Source: JAOABV01 sp964473505 (GTDB taxonomy: Bacteria; Hydrothermota; Tepidihabitantia; Tepidihabitantales; CAIPLT01). Taken from it: 7,105 bases of DNA. The notes under the pieces are model-generated. The model searched no databases. It saw only the letters and a program-made list of their open reading frames with translations, and was not told where the DNA came from. How positions within the stretch are numbered: the stretch's first letter is position 1; every line of letters begins with the position of its first letter. Of this stretch, positions 1 to 5,821 are shown piece by piece. The DNA is taken from NCBI GenBank assembly GCA_964473505.1, contig CAYYPG010000092.1:1-7105 (forward strand), written 5' to 3'. The position numbers and the translations under genes were made by a program.

Positions 1-123
1 TATAACTCCAAATTGGTTTATTTGGTTTTTGACTTTCCTGTTGTTGAATTGAAAACAATGAATACAGAGACCTTGTCAGGTGTTATAATACTGGAGGATA
101 AAAAAGTCTATACCCTAACCTGA
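1..123 (+). CDS. C-terminal fragment of an unrecognised protein, running off the left edge
   Basis: Frame 1 is open from the first base to a TGA at 121-123, giving about 40 residues. The translation has a protein-like composition: it starts YNSKLVYLVFDFPVVEL, alternates hydrophobic and polar residues as in beta strands, and ends KKVYTLT. No start codon with a ribosome site is visible, so the gene probably begins upstream of the window. The product and family are not recognisable from so short a tail. An inverted repeat (TTGTCAGGT at 73-81, ACCTGACAA at 118-126) straddles the stop codon but has no T-tract after it. A chance open frame of this length cannot be excluded. Confidence 0.45.
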   Translation, partial: YNSKLVYLVFDFPVVELKTMNTETLSGVIILEDKKVYTLT

Positions 124-230
124 CAAAAAGTCATGTTAATGATAGTTAATTTGTGGGGTATGTGAGAGAAGATAGATTTTATAAGGCTCCGTGGCACTTT
201 GAATTATTCCGAACGCCCCCAAAATTTTCC

Positions 231-259
231 TTAACAAATTGGAAAGAATATGTTAAAAT
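231..259 (+). promoter_or_regulatory. Candidate sigma70-type promoter with extended -10
   Basis: TTAACA (231-236) and TAAAAT (254-259) are separated by 17 bases. A TG one base upstream of the -10 box (251-252) makes an extended -10. Each hexamer matches the consensus at five of six positions. It points toward the lipoprotein gene at 612, but the start codon is about 345 bases further on. It would therefore give a long leader or serve the short coding scrap at 370-483. In AT-rich DNA such matches arise by chance. Confidence 0.4.
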
Positions 260-369
260 GTTATCGATAAATTATGAAAATAAATCATAATATATCTTAT
301 CTCTATTCTAGTTATCTTTATCTATTATTTAATTCACTTTTCTCATCAAACAAGGAAACTGAAAATTAA

Positions 370-483
370 CTCTCATCGTCTGAGCAGTGGAAGCAGGATG
401 TGATGGATTTGTTGAAGTTTAATGGGAGTATAAAGGATGACAATTTAAAGTGGAAGAAAGGAGGTGATGTGGAGATAAATTAA
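370..483 (+). other. Short coding-like scrap, possible gene remnant or very small gene
   Basis: Frame 1 is open between TAA at 367-369 and TAA at 481-483, 37 sense codons. The translation is protein-like (EQWKQDVMDLLKFNGSIKDD, then NLKWKKGGDVEIN). The only in-frame ATG, at 403, would give 26 residues and has only a weak AGGA upstream. I do not recognise it. Near its end lies AAAGGAGGTGAT (457-468), a full-length Shine-Dalgarno match not followed by a useful reading frame. A decayed gene end is as likely as a functional small protein. The rest of 124-611, apart from the promoter and the hairpin at 505-543, shows nothing I can support. Confidence 0.25.
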
Positions 484-504
484 AAAACTCAAATCATTTC
501 GGGC

Positions 505-543
505 AGCAACTACGGAATGGAGCGAAAAATTTATTTAGTTGCT
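505..543. repeat. Inverted repeat (8 bp arms) upstream of the first lipoprotein gene
   Basis: AGCAACTA (505-512) and TAGTTGCT (536-543) are perfect inverted copies separated by 23 bases. The structure would lie in the leader of the gene starting at 612, about 70 bases before its ATG. There is no T-tract, so it does not look like an intrinsic terminator. It may be an operator, a leader stem or chance. Confidence 0.3.
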
Positions 544-611
544 CATCCTTAATCTTTTCCAGGATGTAAAAGAAGTGAAAAGAAAAATAAAACTATGAAA
601 GGAGAAAAACT

Positions 612-1040
612 ATGAAAAGCAAAGTAACAGGGCTAATTGCAGTAGCTTTAATTACCATATTTGTAATTGGCTGCCCGAAAAAACAAGTAGTAAAAGTTAT
701 TACTCCAGGAATAGAAGCGACGGCACCATTACCATTAGCTGAGATTATCGTATTTAAAGGACCAGATGTTCCTCTTAGTGAATCTCGCTATAATGAAACC
801 TTTGGCGAGCATGTAGGTTTAGGTGGAAGTATAATTTTGACTGCTCAAGGTATAGACTTAAATGGTAAACGGGTGAAAATATCACCTGTTTGGACAGCAG
901 ACCCGGAAGTTTTTCAAATAACACCTTCACAAGGTGCTACGGTAACAGTTAAAAGTATCGCTAAAAGAGCAATCTTTACCACTAAAATAATAATTGAAGC
1001 AGATGGGGTGAAAAAAGAATTAATGATGAGTACTTATTGA
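612..1040 (+). CDS. Lipoprotein with a C-terminal Ig-like (Big_2-type) domain
   Basis: This encodes a 142-residue exported lipoprotein. Residues 1-20 form a signal peptide with two early lysines and a long hydrophobic core. The lipobox VIGC places the lipidated cysteine at 21. Proline at +2 gives no Asp retention signal, so outer-membrane sorting is plausible if the cell is a diderm. From about residue 70, beta-rich sequence with VWTADPEVFQITPSQGATVTV resembles the Trp-containing core and turn of bacterial Ig-like group 2 domains, which often support adhesion or surface assembly. The fold call rests on pattern only. The start is firm: AAAGGAG (598-604) lies seven bases before the ATG. The stop is TGA, and the same frame then stays open to TAG at 1191. 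No enzyme motif is seen, and the specific role is unknown. Confidence 0.85.
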   Translation: MKSKVTGLIAVALITIFVIGCPKKQVVKVITPGIEATAPLPLAEIIVFKGPDVPLSESRYNETFGEHVGLGGSIILTAQGIDLNGKRVKISPVWTADPEVFQITPSQGATVTVKSIAKRAIFTTKIIIEADGVKKELMMSTY

Positions 1041-1171
1041 CAAGCACCGCATTATTACTCCAAAGGGCGCCTCTGGCCGTGGTACTTGACTCCGGAAGAA
1101 ATCCTGGCAAAACCGGCGGGCATCAATTACAGGAACATACTTCTGTCTCATGAAGATAGGCAAGGAAGAAA

Positions 1172-1214
1172 CTGCTGCAAAGTCGGGATTTAGCTATGTC
1201 CTGCTTTGCAGCAG
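1172..1214. repeat. Long perfect inverted repeat between the two lipoprotein genes
   Basis: CTGCTGCAAAG (1172-1182) is repeated in perfect inverted form as CTTTGCAGCAG (1204-1214), with a 21-base loop. It sits in a 242-base gap that is visibly richer in G and C than its neighbours over about 1062-1135. No T-tract follows, so it is not a classical intrinsic terminator. It could be a processing or stability stem or the edge of a lost mobile sequence. Confidence 0.5.
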
Positions 1215-1229
1215 ACTTCCCAAAATTAA

Positions 1230-1247
1230 TCTCTCAATTCAGAGAGA
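1230..1247. repeat. Short hairpin in the leader of the second lipoprotein gene
   Basis: TCTCTC (1230-1235) and GAGAGA (1242-1247) can pair around a six-base loop. The hairpin ends about 23 bases before the ribosome binding site of the gene at 1283. It is small and may be chance, but it is the second stem in the same gap. Confidence 0.25.
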
Positions 1248-1282
1248 AAAGAGATGTTTCAAACTAAAAAAGGAGGAGCACT

Positions 1283-1699
1283 ATGAAAAATTTACTTTTT
1301 GTAATTAGTTTGTTGCTTATTTTTGGTTTAGGTTGCGGGAAAAAGGAAGAAAAGAAGGTAGAAGCGCCAAAAGAAACACAGAAAGTTGAATCGCCTACTG
1401 AGACAAAAACGGCCAAAACATTTACTGACGACGATTTTATTGAGTACTGGGCGCAGACCGCATATCTTACAGAAAAATTTGCAAAAGACCCGATACGACT
1501 TGGGCAGGAACTTAATAAGATGTATGAGAAACTTGGAATAACGGAAAAAGAAAGCGAAAAGTTTGGCGAAAAATATACGGAATGGTTGACAAACTGGCAA
1601 CAAAAATCAGCAACCAATCCCGAAAAAATCGGTAAAGAATGGGAAGCGCTAATGAAAAGATACGAAAAACGAGTAGCCGAACTTAAAGCGGGAAAGTAA
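1283..1699 (+). CDS. Small Lys/Glu-rich helical lipoprotein
   Basis: This encodes a 138-residue protein with a lipoprotein signal peptide: MKNLLF, then a hydrophobic run, then FGLGC, with the lipidated cysteine at 18. Residues 19-46 are a charged, low-complexity linker (KKEEKK, PKETQKVESPTETK) that would tether the rest away from the membrane. Residues about 48-138 are predicted by eye to be mostly helical, with TDDDFIEYWAQTAYLTEKF, then KMYEKLGITEKE, and a final helix EALMKRYEKRVAELKAGK. Such small helical lipoproteins are common in uncultured bacteria and have no assigned function. The start is strong: AAGGAGGAG ends at 1278, four bases before the ATG. Large open frames on the opposite strand are shadows of this Lys-rich gene. 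The next gene follows after a 60-base gap holding a hairpin. Confidence 0.85.
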   Translation: MKNLLFVISLLLIFGLGCGKKEEKKVEAPKETQKVESPTETKTAKTFTDDDFIEYWAQTAYLTEKFAKDPIRLGQELNKMYEKLGITEKESEKFGEKYTEWLTNWQQKSATNPEKIGKEWEALMKRYEKRVAELKAGK

Positions 1700-1711
1700 T
1701 AAAAAACTGTG

Positions 1712-1741
1712 GGACTGTTCCGATTTTTGCGGGACAGCTCC
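1712..1741. repeat. Strong imperfect hairpin abutting the next ribosome binding site
   Basis: GGACTGTTCCG (1712-1722) pairs with CGGGACAGCTCC (1730-1741). The stem is eleven pairs with one G-T pair and one bulged C, and the loop is ATTTTTG. The right arm ends two bases before the AAGGAG of the next gene (1744-1749). The T-run is in the loop rather than after the stem, so it is not a standard terminator. It could hold the ribosome site, stabilise the upstream mRNA end, or be a dispersed REP-like palindrome. Confidence 0.6.
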
Positions 1742-1759
1742 ATAAGGAGTTTAATTAAG

Positions 1760-2699
1760 ATGAAAATATTTATAACAATGTTTTTTCTGCTCATGCTTGT
1801 AGGAAGCGCCTTCCCGCAGGAGAAACAAAAAAATTCCTGTTGAATTTTTTTCTAGTCCCTTCTGGAGCGGAACTTTAAGTGGCAGCGCATGGAGCGGTGA
1901 TGATCGGGTAAATTTTACTATTGAAATTTCTGGGGTGGATTGTATTTTACATCCTTTTGGATTGAAGGGTGTAATGGGTCTTGTTGGGAGGAGCAAAAAT
2001 GCCCCACACTATGGGATGGGCGTTTATTCTACTATTGAGAACAAACAATATTTTGATGGCACAATGCTCCACTTTTTGTTTGATGTCGGCGAGAATCCTT
2101 CTCCTGAAATACTTGGAACTGTAGCTTTAATTGCGCAGAGACCATTTTTTGATGACAAGGTAAATCTTGTCGAAAACTCTGTTGAAGTCAATAATATGTG
2201 GGCAGAACTTGGCGATGGTTGCTCTGTTAAAGGAATCATCTATAAAGTTAGGACTCAAAAATTATCTTTCCCCAAAGACATCAAACCCAACGAACCCATC
2301 AAGACCGATAAGCGCACGCGGATGGAAGTAAACTTACCAAATGTTGGCAAAGTGAATATTGCCGAGAATACTACTGCAGTGTTTAAGTCAGAAAATCTAT
2401 TAGAAATAGCAAAAGGAAAAATACACTCACTTATAAAAAAACTTAAACCAAAAACAAAGTTTGAGATTCATACGCCGACGTGTGTCACTTCGGGTAGAGG
2501 CACTGAATACTTGCTTGATGTAGCAGACGATGGCACAACTACTTTAATTGTTCTTGACGGTGAAGTAGAGATTTCTGACTTGGAAAATAAGAAAACTGTA
2601 ATTGTCAAAAAAAATCAGAAGTCAATTGTTAAACCCGGCAAATTACCTTCTGAACCAGTAAATATCAATCCTGAGCAGATTTTGAAATGGTGGGAGTAA
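1760..2699 (+). CDS. Secreted FecR-domain protein, frameshifted in an A7 run
   Basis: The gene appears to start at ATG 1760, ten bases after AAGGAG (1744-1749). It encodes a signal peptide, MKIFITMFFLLMLVGSAFPQ, with a likely signal peptidase I site after GSA (residue 17). That frame stops at TGA 1841-1843. Dropping one A from the A7 run at 1827-1833 joins it to the long frame that ends at TAA 2697-2699, giving 312 residues. Without this repair the body appears to start at a GTG at 1935 that has no good ribosome site. Residues about 200-285 match a FecR domain, with FEIHTPTC (234-241), SGRGTEYLLDV and DGTTTLIVLDGEVEI. Residues 25-190 are not recognised. There is no FecR-type N-terminal anti-sigma region and no membrane helix, so this is more likely a periplasmic or surface structural protein than a sigma regulator. 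The frameshift may be real, slippage-corrected or a sequence error. Confidence 0.8.
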
Positions 2700-2725
2700 A
2701 ATTTTTTCAATAGGAGGGATTAAAA

Positions 2726-3388
2726 ATGTCTGAAAGATATCCTAAGAACGAATTAATTAAAATCCTTCCGTCTAATTGGATGGAAGGCTGGGTTGGTATA
2801 ATTGATGAAGAAATAGAAGACGAAGTAAGAGTTGAACTGGGAAAAGAAAACGATTTACTGCCCAGCGGTCGGGTAAAGCCACTTATTGAGTTGATTATTG
2901 AAGACAGAGAATCTGTTAGGCAAGTGTTGGACTATATAGACGAAGAGATGCAGGAAAATCCCTATGAAGCGCAAATGTATGCCCAGATGCCTTTTTTGAA
3001 AAAAGAAAGAAAGGTGATTAAAGAAGGTGAAAAGCAATATTTTCTCATATCTGAAGCAGATGCTCCCGCAATAACATCCCAAAAAAGAAAAGTGCGGATA
3101 CTGTTTCCAAAGGACAGATTCCTTGTTGAATTAAAAGGTAATAGTGATGTGTTAAACATAAAATTGGCAGATGAAATAATTGCGCGATTGAATTTTAGTG
3201 CCGAATTAAAATTCCCTGAAGAGACACGCAAAAGAGAAAGCCCAACCGATGCTCTTACCTCGGTTATAGAAACCGCTTATTCACCATTTGTCAAAGAAGC
3301 AGAAGCCTTGCAGGAAGCGATGGATGAGTTAGAAAAATTGTATGCTGAAAAGAAGATAAGTGAAGAAGAATATCAAAAACGGCAATGA
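2726..3388 (+). CDS. Cytoplasmic protein ending in a SHOCT-like helical hairpin; N-terminal part of an interrupted gene
   Basis: This encodes 220 residues, starting at an ATG seven bases after AGGAGGG (2712-2718) and 26 bases after the FecR gene, so the two are probably co-transcribed. There is no signal peptide or membrane segment. Residues 1-185 are acidic, mixed alpha/beta sequence that I do not recognise. Residues about 191-220 (EALQEAMDELEKLYAEKK, then ISEEEYQKRQ) resemble a SHOCT motif, the short C-terminal oligomerisation helix pair typified by an I(S/T)xEEY/F turn. The motif is cut by TGA at 3386-3388. The same frame continues after the stop with ELQVKAMAISQ, which completes the second helix, and runs into the zinc ribbons at 3407-3634. 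A CGA-to-TGA change would restore an Arg and a 302-residue protein. The gene is therefore probably a single one with a nonsense lesion. Confidence 0.75.
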   Translation: MSERYPKNELIKILPSNWMEGWVGIIDEEIEDEVRVELGKENDLLPSGRVKPLIELIIEDRESVRQVLDYIDEEMQENPYEAQMYAQMPFLKKERKVIKEGEKQYFLISEADAPAITSQKRKVRILFPKDRFLVELKGNSDVLNIKLADEIIARLNFSAELKFPEETRKRESPTDALTSVIETAYSPFVKEAEALQEAMDELEKLYAEKKISEEEYQKRQ

Positions 3389-3406
3389 GAGTTACAAGTA
3401 AAAGCA

Positions 3407-3634
3407 ATGGCGATTTCTCAAAAGATTACTGGAATGAGTTTAGGTTTAACTCCACAAGTTGCTCAGCCAACATCATCAGCAAGATTATGTCCATCTTGTG
3501 GCGCTTCGGTAGGTAATGCAAAATTTTGTCCTGAATGTGGGGCTAAGATAGAAGAACCAAAGTGTAAGAACTGCGGTGCAATGCTCCCAAAAGGTGCTAA
3601 ATTCTGTCCAGAATGTGGTAGTCCAATTGGATAA
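3407..3634 (+). CDS. Double zinc ribbon; C-terminal part of the interrupted upstream gene
   Basis: This frame encodes 75 residues with eight cysteines in two zinc-ribbon units. The first has C28 and C31 then C41 and C44 (spacing 2-9-2). The second has C53 and C56 then C67 and C70 (spacing 2-10-2), with repeated FCPECG knuckles. This fits the DZR (double zinc ribbon) type, which binds two structural zinc ions and usually mediates protein or nucleic-acid contacts. It is in the same frame as the gene ending at 3388. The ATG at 3407 has no ribosome binding site, so independent translation is unlikely unless it is coupled to the upstream stop. Residues 1-27, with Gln, Pro, Ser and Thr, read as a flexible linker from the SHOCT helices. 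In other proteins SHOCT and DZR units commonly sit together at C-termini, which supports one original 302-residue protein. Confidence 0.7.
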   Translation: MAISQKITGMSLGLTPQVAQPTSSARLCPSCGASVGNAKFCPECGAKIEEPKCKNCGAMLPKGAKFCPECGSPIG

Positions 3635-3641
3635 TTAGGAA

Positions 3642-3925
3642 GGTGTTGTCAAGATCTGCCTATTAAGAGGTTGTCATTATTGTGGTAAATTAGTTCCCCT
3701 CGATTCTAATATTTGTCATTATGTGGTAAAGTAAATTTATTAAGACCATTAGAATGTCCTAAGCATAGAAATCCTATTCAAAAAGATTATAATGAATGTA
3801 ATCACCTAAGGTTGCAATTGCAGGTTACCTGTTTATAATGTGATAAGAAAAAAATCTTCTTTGGAAATCATTGCAGGCACTGTGATAAAATTATTGCCGA
3901 AAGGGAATGGTTTTTGTGGATGTAA
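3642..3925 (+). pseudogene. Decayed second double-zinc-ribbon gene
   Basis: Two frames must be joined. Frame 0 reads RGCHYCGKLVPLDSNICHY (from 3666), then shifts. Frame 2 from 3722 continues CGKVNLLRPLECPKHRNPIQ and, further on, CDKKKIFFGNHCRHCDKIIA, to TAA at 3923-3925. The join is supported internally: TGTCATTATTGTGGTAAA (3672-3689) recurs at 3714-3730 with one T missing, exactly where the frame is lost. The repaired product has a first ribbon C-x2-C-x10-C-x2-C and a last ribbon of the same spacing. An in-frame TAA (3836-3838) falls inside a knuckle of the last ribbon. A possible ribosome site AGGAAGG (3637-3643) lies at the left end, but the start codon is unresolved. It sits directly after another double-zinc-ribbon gene, suggesting a related or duplicated gene that has died. 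Confidence 0.65.
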
Positions 3926-4164
3926 TAAAGACTTTTTGCGTAAAGCATTTAGGAAATCGAATCGCACCGTTCTGGAACTGGACACGGGCACTGGTTGTAT
4001 TTTACATTTAGAAAAAAGCAAAATGAACCGTAAAGTCTAGTCATCTGAGAAAAAACTTTTAGTAGTTTTAGAAATGCTGAAAAGCAAAAAGTAAGTTACT
4101 GAAATTTGCCTGCAGGCATCAAGACGCCGCCTCGCATGCTTATCATTGTTGAGATATAGTTTGA
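3926..4164. other. Stretch without a supportable gene
   Basis: A GTG-started open frame (3840-4040) crosses the left part, but it overlaps the zinc-ribbon remnant in another frame and lacks a ribosome site, so I do not call it. Some coding-like pieces remain, such as a frame-0 stretch reading SSEKKLLVVLEMLKSKK after the TAG at 4038-4040. They may be further decayed coding DNA. A perfect 12-base palindrome TGCCTGCAGGCA lies at 4107-4118, within a short patch richer in G and C (about 4107-4140). Confidence 0.3.
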
Positions 4165-4186
4165 AAAAATGCAAAAAAAGTTTTTA

Positions 4187-4215
4187 TTGACCGGCAACAT
4201 AAAAACAACCATAAT
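4187..4215 (+). promoter_or_regulatory. Weakly supported promoter-like sequence inside decayed coding DNA
   Basis: TTGACC (4187-4192) and CATAAT (4210-4215) are 17 bases apart, five of six matches each. No intact gene follows on this strand, so it is probably chance or a relic. Confidence 0.15.
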
Positions 4216-4586
4216 CATTTAGTTGAGGAAAACCAACAGCTAAAAGAATTGGCTGGTAGTCTATCTTTGATTATTGACGCTTTAAAAAAGTTTATGAACA
4301 CTAAAGACCAAGAAAAAGCGTATGTTAGTAGAATAGATAATTGCTAAACCGATTTAACTAATAAACAACCATTACAGACTACTTGACGAGCTTATAGCAG
4401 TTATTACTATAAATCAAAACCAAAAGAGAATATGACAAGATTTTAATTCAAAGTGATGCCAAGCAATTACCGAAACAAAGAAGAATGGGAAATTATGTAA
4501 AACTTGGTATGAGAATGAACAAGTGCATCAACCAATTAACTATCAGACTTCCCAAAAAGCATTAAAGTAGACACCTAAATTAGCGA

Positions 4587-4616
4587 TTGACAAACTATGA
4601 AAAAGTCTACTATAGA
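4587..4616 (+). promoter_or_regulatory. Candidate promoter upstream of the decayed propeller gene
   Basis: A perfect TTGACA (4587-4592) is followed after 18 bases by TATAGA (4611-4616). It points toward the propeller lipoprotein remnant beginning at 4788, about 170 bases on. The -10 match is only moderate and the spacer is one base long, so this is tentative. Confidence 0.3.
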
Positions 4617-4787
4617 TTAAGCACCTTTTTGTCCAGAAACAAGGGATTTAGTGTGTCATAAAACATATTACACGAATTTGTGGCACATGGGTCTTGGTGG
4701 CATTTTCTTTATATGGATCTCTAATCTTTTTGCAGCAGACTAATAATTTGGAAGTAAATATAAAAATAAGATTTGGTTGGAAATGTT

Positions 4788-5670
4788 ATGAACAAAAATA
4801 AAACATTAAAACATTTTTATTAATATGTATATTGATTTTCGTATTTGCTATGATGAATTTGAGTTGTGAATAGCCTTGGCGAAAGTTAGAAGCAATCTGA
4901 ATTTGAAATTGATTAAGAGTTAACAAATTCTCCCGGGATATACTTTATTCTTTCCTGTGTTTACTCCTGATGGAACACAGATTTATTATCTTAGAACGGA
5001 ATCTGTCGAGTCCGATTGGTTTGGAGGAACTCTATGGAAAATGAGATATAAAGGAACATATGCGACTGAAGTTTTACGTGATACATTTTGCGCATTAGCA
5101 ATTTCTTCTAATGGTCAAAAACTGGCTTTAGCAACAGCAAATAGTATGTCTGATGGCAGAGTAGTCCTATATGACATATTCGGATTAACTGTAGATACAA
5201 TTCCAACTTCTCATACAGATATAATTGATGTTGGGTTTGGTCACAGAGAACCCCAAAAGATTTTCTATTGTTCTAAGTCACATGGTATTTATAAAATACA
5301 CAATAAATATTGACAGAAGTAGTGAAGAACTTATTACTTCAATAATTGGGTGCTTTGATCTTACTACATCAGATTCTATTATTATTGGAAGTAATCTTAA
5401 AGTTCATTCTTCACCCCCTATATTGCAAAAATTAAGCCAGAAGATGTTGCAGGAGCTTACGCAACTACGGACGATATTGTTCTAGTTAATATGCAAACTA
5501 CGGACACAACTTATCTTAAGGCTAATCCGTATAAATTTTCTTTGATATGATGGCCTTATTGGTCGCCAGGTGGAAATAGACTTGTATTTACAGCTCGCGA
5601 AGGTAGGAGAGCCCATTTAAGGCTTATTGAAGGTGAAATTTGGATATTAGAAAATATTTTTAATAAATAA
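4788..5670 (+). pseudogene. Decayed WD40/TolB-like beta-propeller lipoprotein
   Basis: One lipoprotein of roughly 290 residues can be rebuilt across frames. ATG 4788 gives MNKNKTLKHF. Adding a T to the T5 run (4814-4818) then yields LLICILIFVFAMMNLSCE, a signal core with lipobox LSC. Frame 2 stops at TAG 4871. Frame 1 resumes, is cut by TAA 4921, and then reads GYTLFFPVFTPDGTQIYYL, a classical PD40/WD40-like blade. The longest surviving piece is 4957-5313. One-base shifts near the A4 run at 5293-5296 and the C5 run at 5414-5418 move the sense into frame 2 (NIDRSSEELITSIIGCFDL) and back (YIAKIKPEDVAGAYATTDD). TGA at 5548 interrupts before a last blade, YWSPGGNRLVFTAREG and IWILENIF, ending at TAA 5668-5670. 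Such proteins are surface or periplasmic propellers that bind partners. This copy cannot make full-length product as written. Confidence 0.7.
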
Positions 5671-5702
5671 TAGTACTGTATACGGCTAAAAGAATATTGC
5701 AT

Positions 5703-5730
5703 CTGTTTGGTTTTTAGTCTAACAGTTTTT
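5703..5730 (+). terminator. Weak candidate intrinsic terminator
   Basis: CTGTTTGG (5703-5710) can pair imperfectly with TCTAACAG-type sequence ending at 5725. The five outer pairs are perfect, and TTTTT follows directly (5726-5730). It lies about 33 bases after the end of the propeller remnant and faces the convergent glycosyltransferase gene. A small CACAA/TTGTG hairpin (5736-5749) lies just beyond. Confidence 0.35.
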
Positions 5731-5821
5731 ACCCGCACAATTTTTTGTGATATCTTCTATAAACCTTTACGCTATATTGGACAAAGTTTGATAACAAGTG
5801 TAGTCATTAGTCAAATTCAGT

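Larger units (their letters stand above)
4165..4801 (+). pseudogene. Scrambled remains of one or more coding sequences
   Basis: Several overlapping scraps look coding but none has a credible start. Frame 1 (4165-4347) reads HLVEENQQLKELAGSLSL and on to KAYVSRIDNC, a helical, coiled-coil-like stretch. Frame 0 (4413-4565) reads REYDKILIQSDAKQLPKQRR and on to INQLTIRLPKKH. Frame 2 (4652-4801) reads CGTWVLVAFSLYGSLIFL, a possible membrane helix, and ends RFGWKCYEQK just past the ATG of the next decayed gene. Stops in all frames (for example TAA 4345, TAG 4649) break the region. The pieces could come from one membrane-anchored protein, perhaps continuous with the zinc-ribbon remnant upstream, but I cannot join them with confidence. 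Confidence 0.35.

Noticed and set aside
1062..1260. Remnant of a secretion-sorting C-terminal domain (a frame reading TGTYFCLMKIGKEETA)
   Set aside because: The resemblance is limited to a few residues, a stop lies just upstream and the expected Lys-rich end is missing.
1264..1996. Long minus-strand open frames opposite the second lipoprotein and the FecR gene start
   Set aside because: They are antisense shadows: Lys/Glu-rich AT codons on the plus strand give Phe/Ser-rich open frames on the other. The plus-strand frames have ribosome sites and signal peptides; these do not.
1760..2699. FecR protein as an anti-sigma signalling regulator
   Set aside because: No cytoplasmic FecR N-terminal region or membrane helix, a cleavable signal peptide instead, and no sigma factor or TonB receptor gene nearby.
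2024..3231. Minus-strand open frames within the FecR and SHOCT genes
   Set aside because: They overlap genes with recognisable domains, lack ribosome sites and have no recognisable motif.
3840..4040. 66-residue plus-strand frame starting at GTG (with a minus-strand partner at 3833-4021)
   Set aside because: It begins inside the last zinc ribbon of the decayed gene in a different frame, has no ribosome site and shows no family signal.
5225..5485. 86-residue open frame overlapping the propeller remnant
   Set aside because: Only its middle part (about 5297-5410) carries the propeller sense; the rest is out of frame. It is a by-product of two compensating frameshifts.
1038..5550. Reassignment of TGA to an amino acid (in-frame TGA at 3386 and 5548; open frame after TGA 1038)
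   Set aside because: The 396-codon glycosyltransferase and the other long frames contain no internal TGA and write every Trp as TGG, whereas a reassigned code in AT-rich DNA should use TGA often. TAA and TAG also break the decayed genes.
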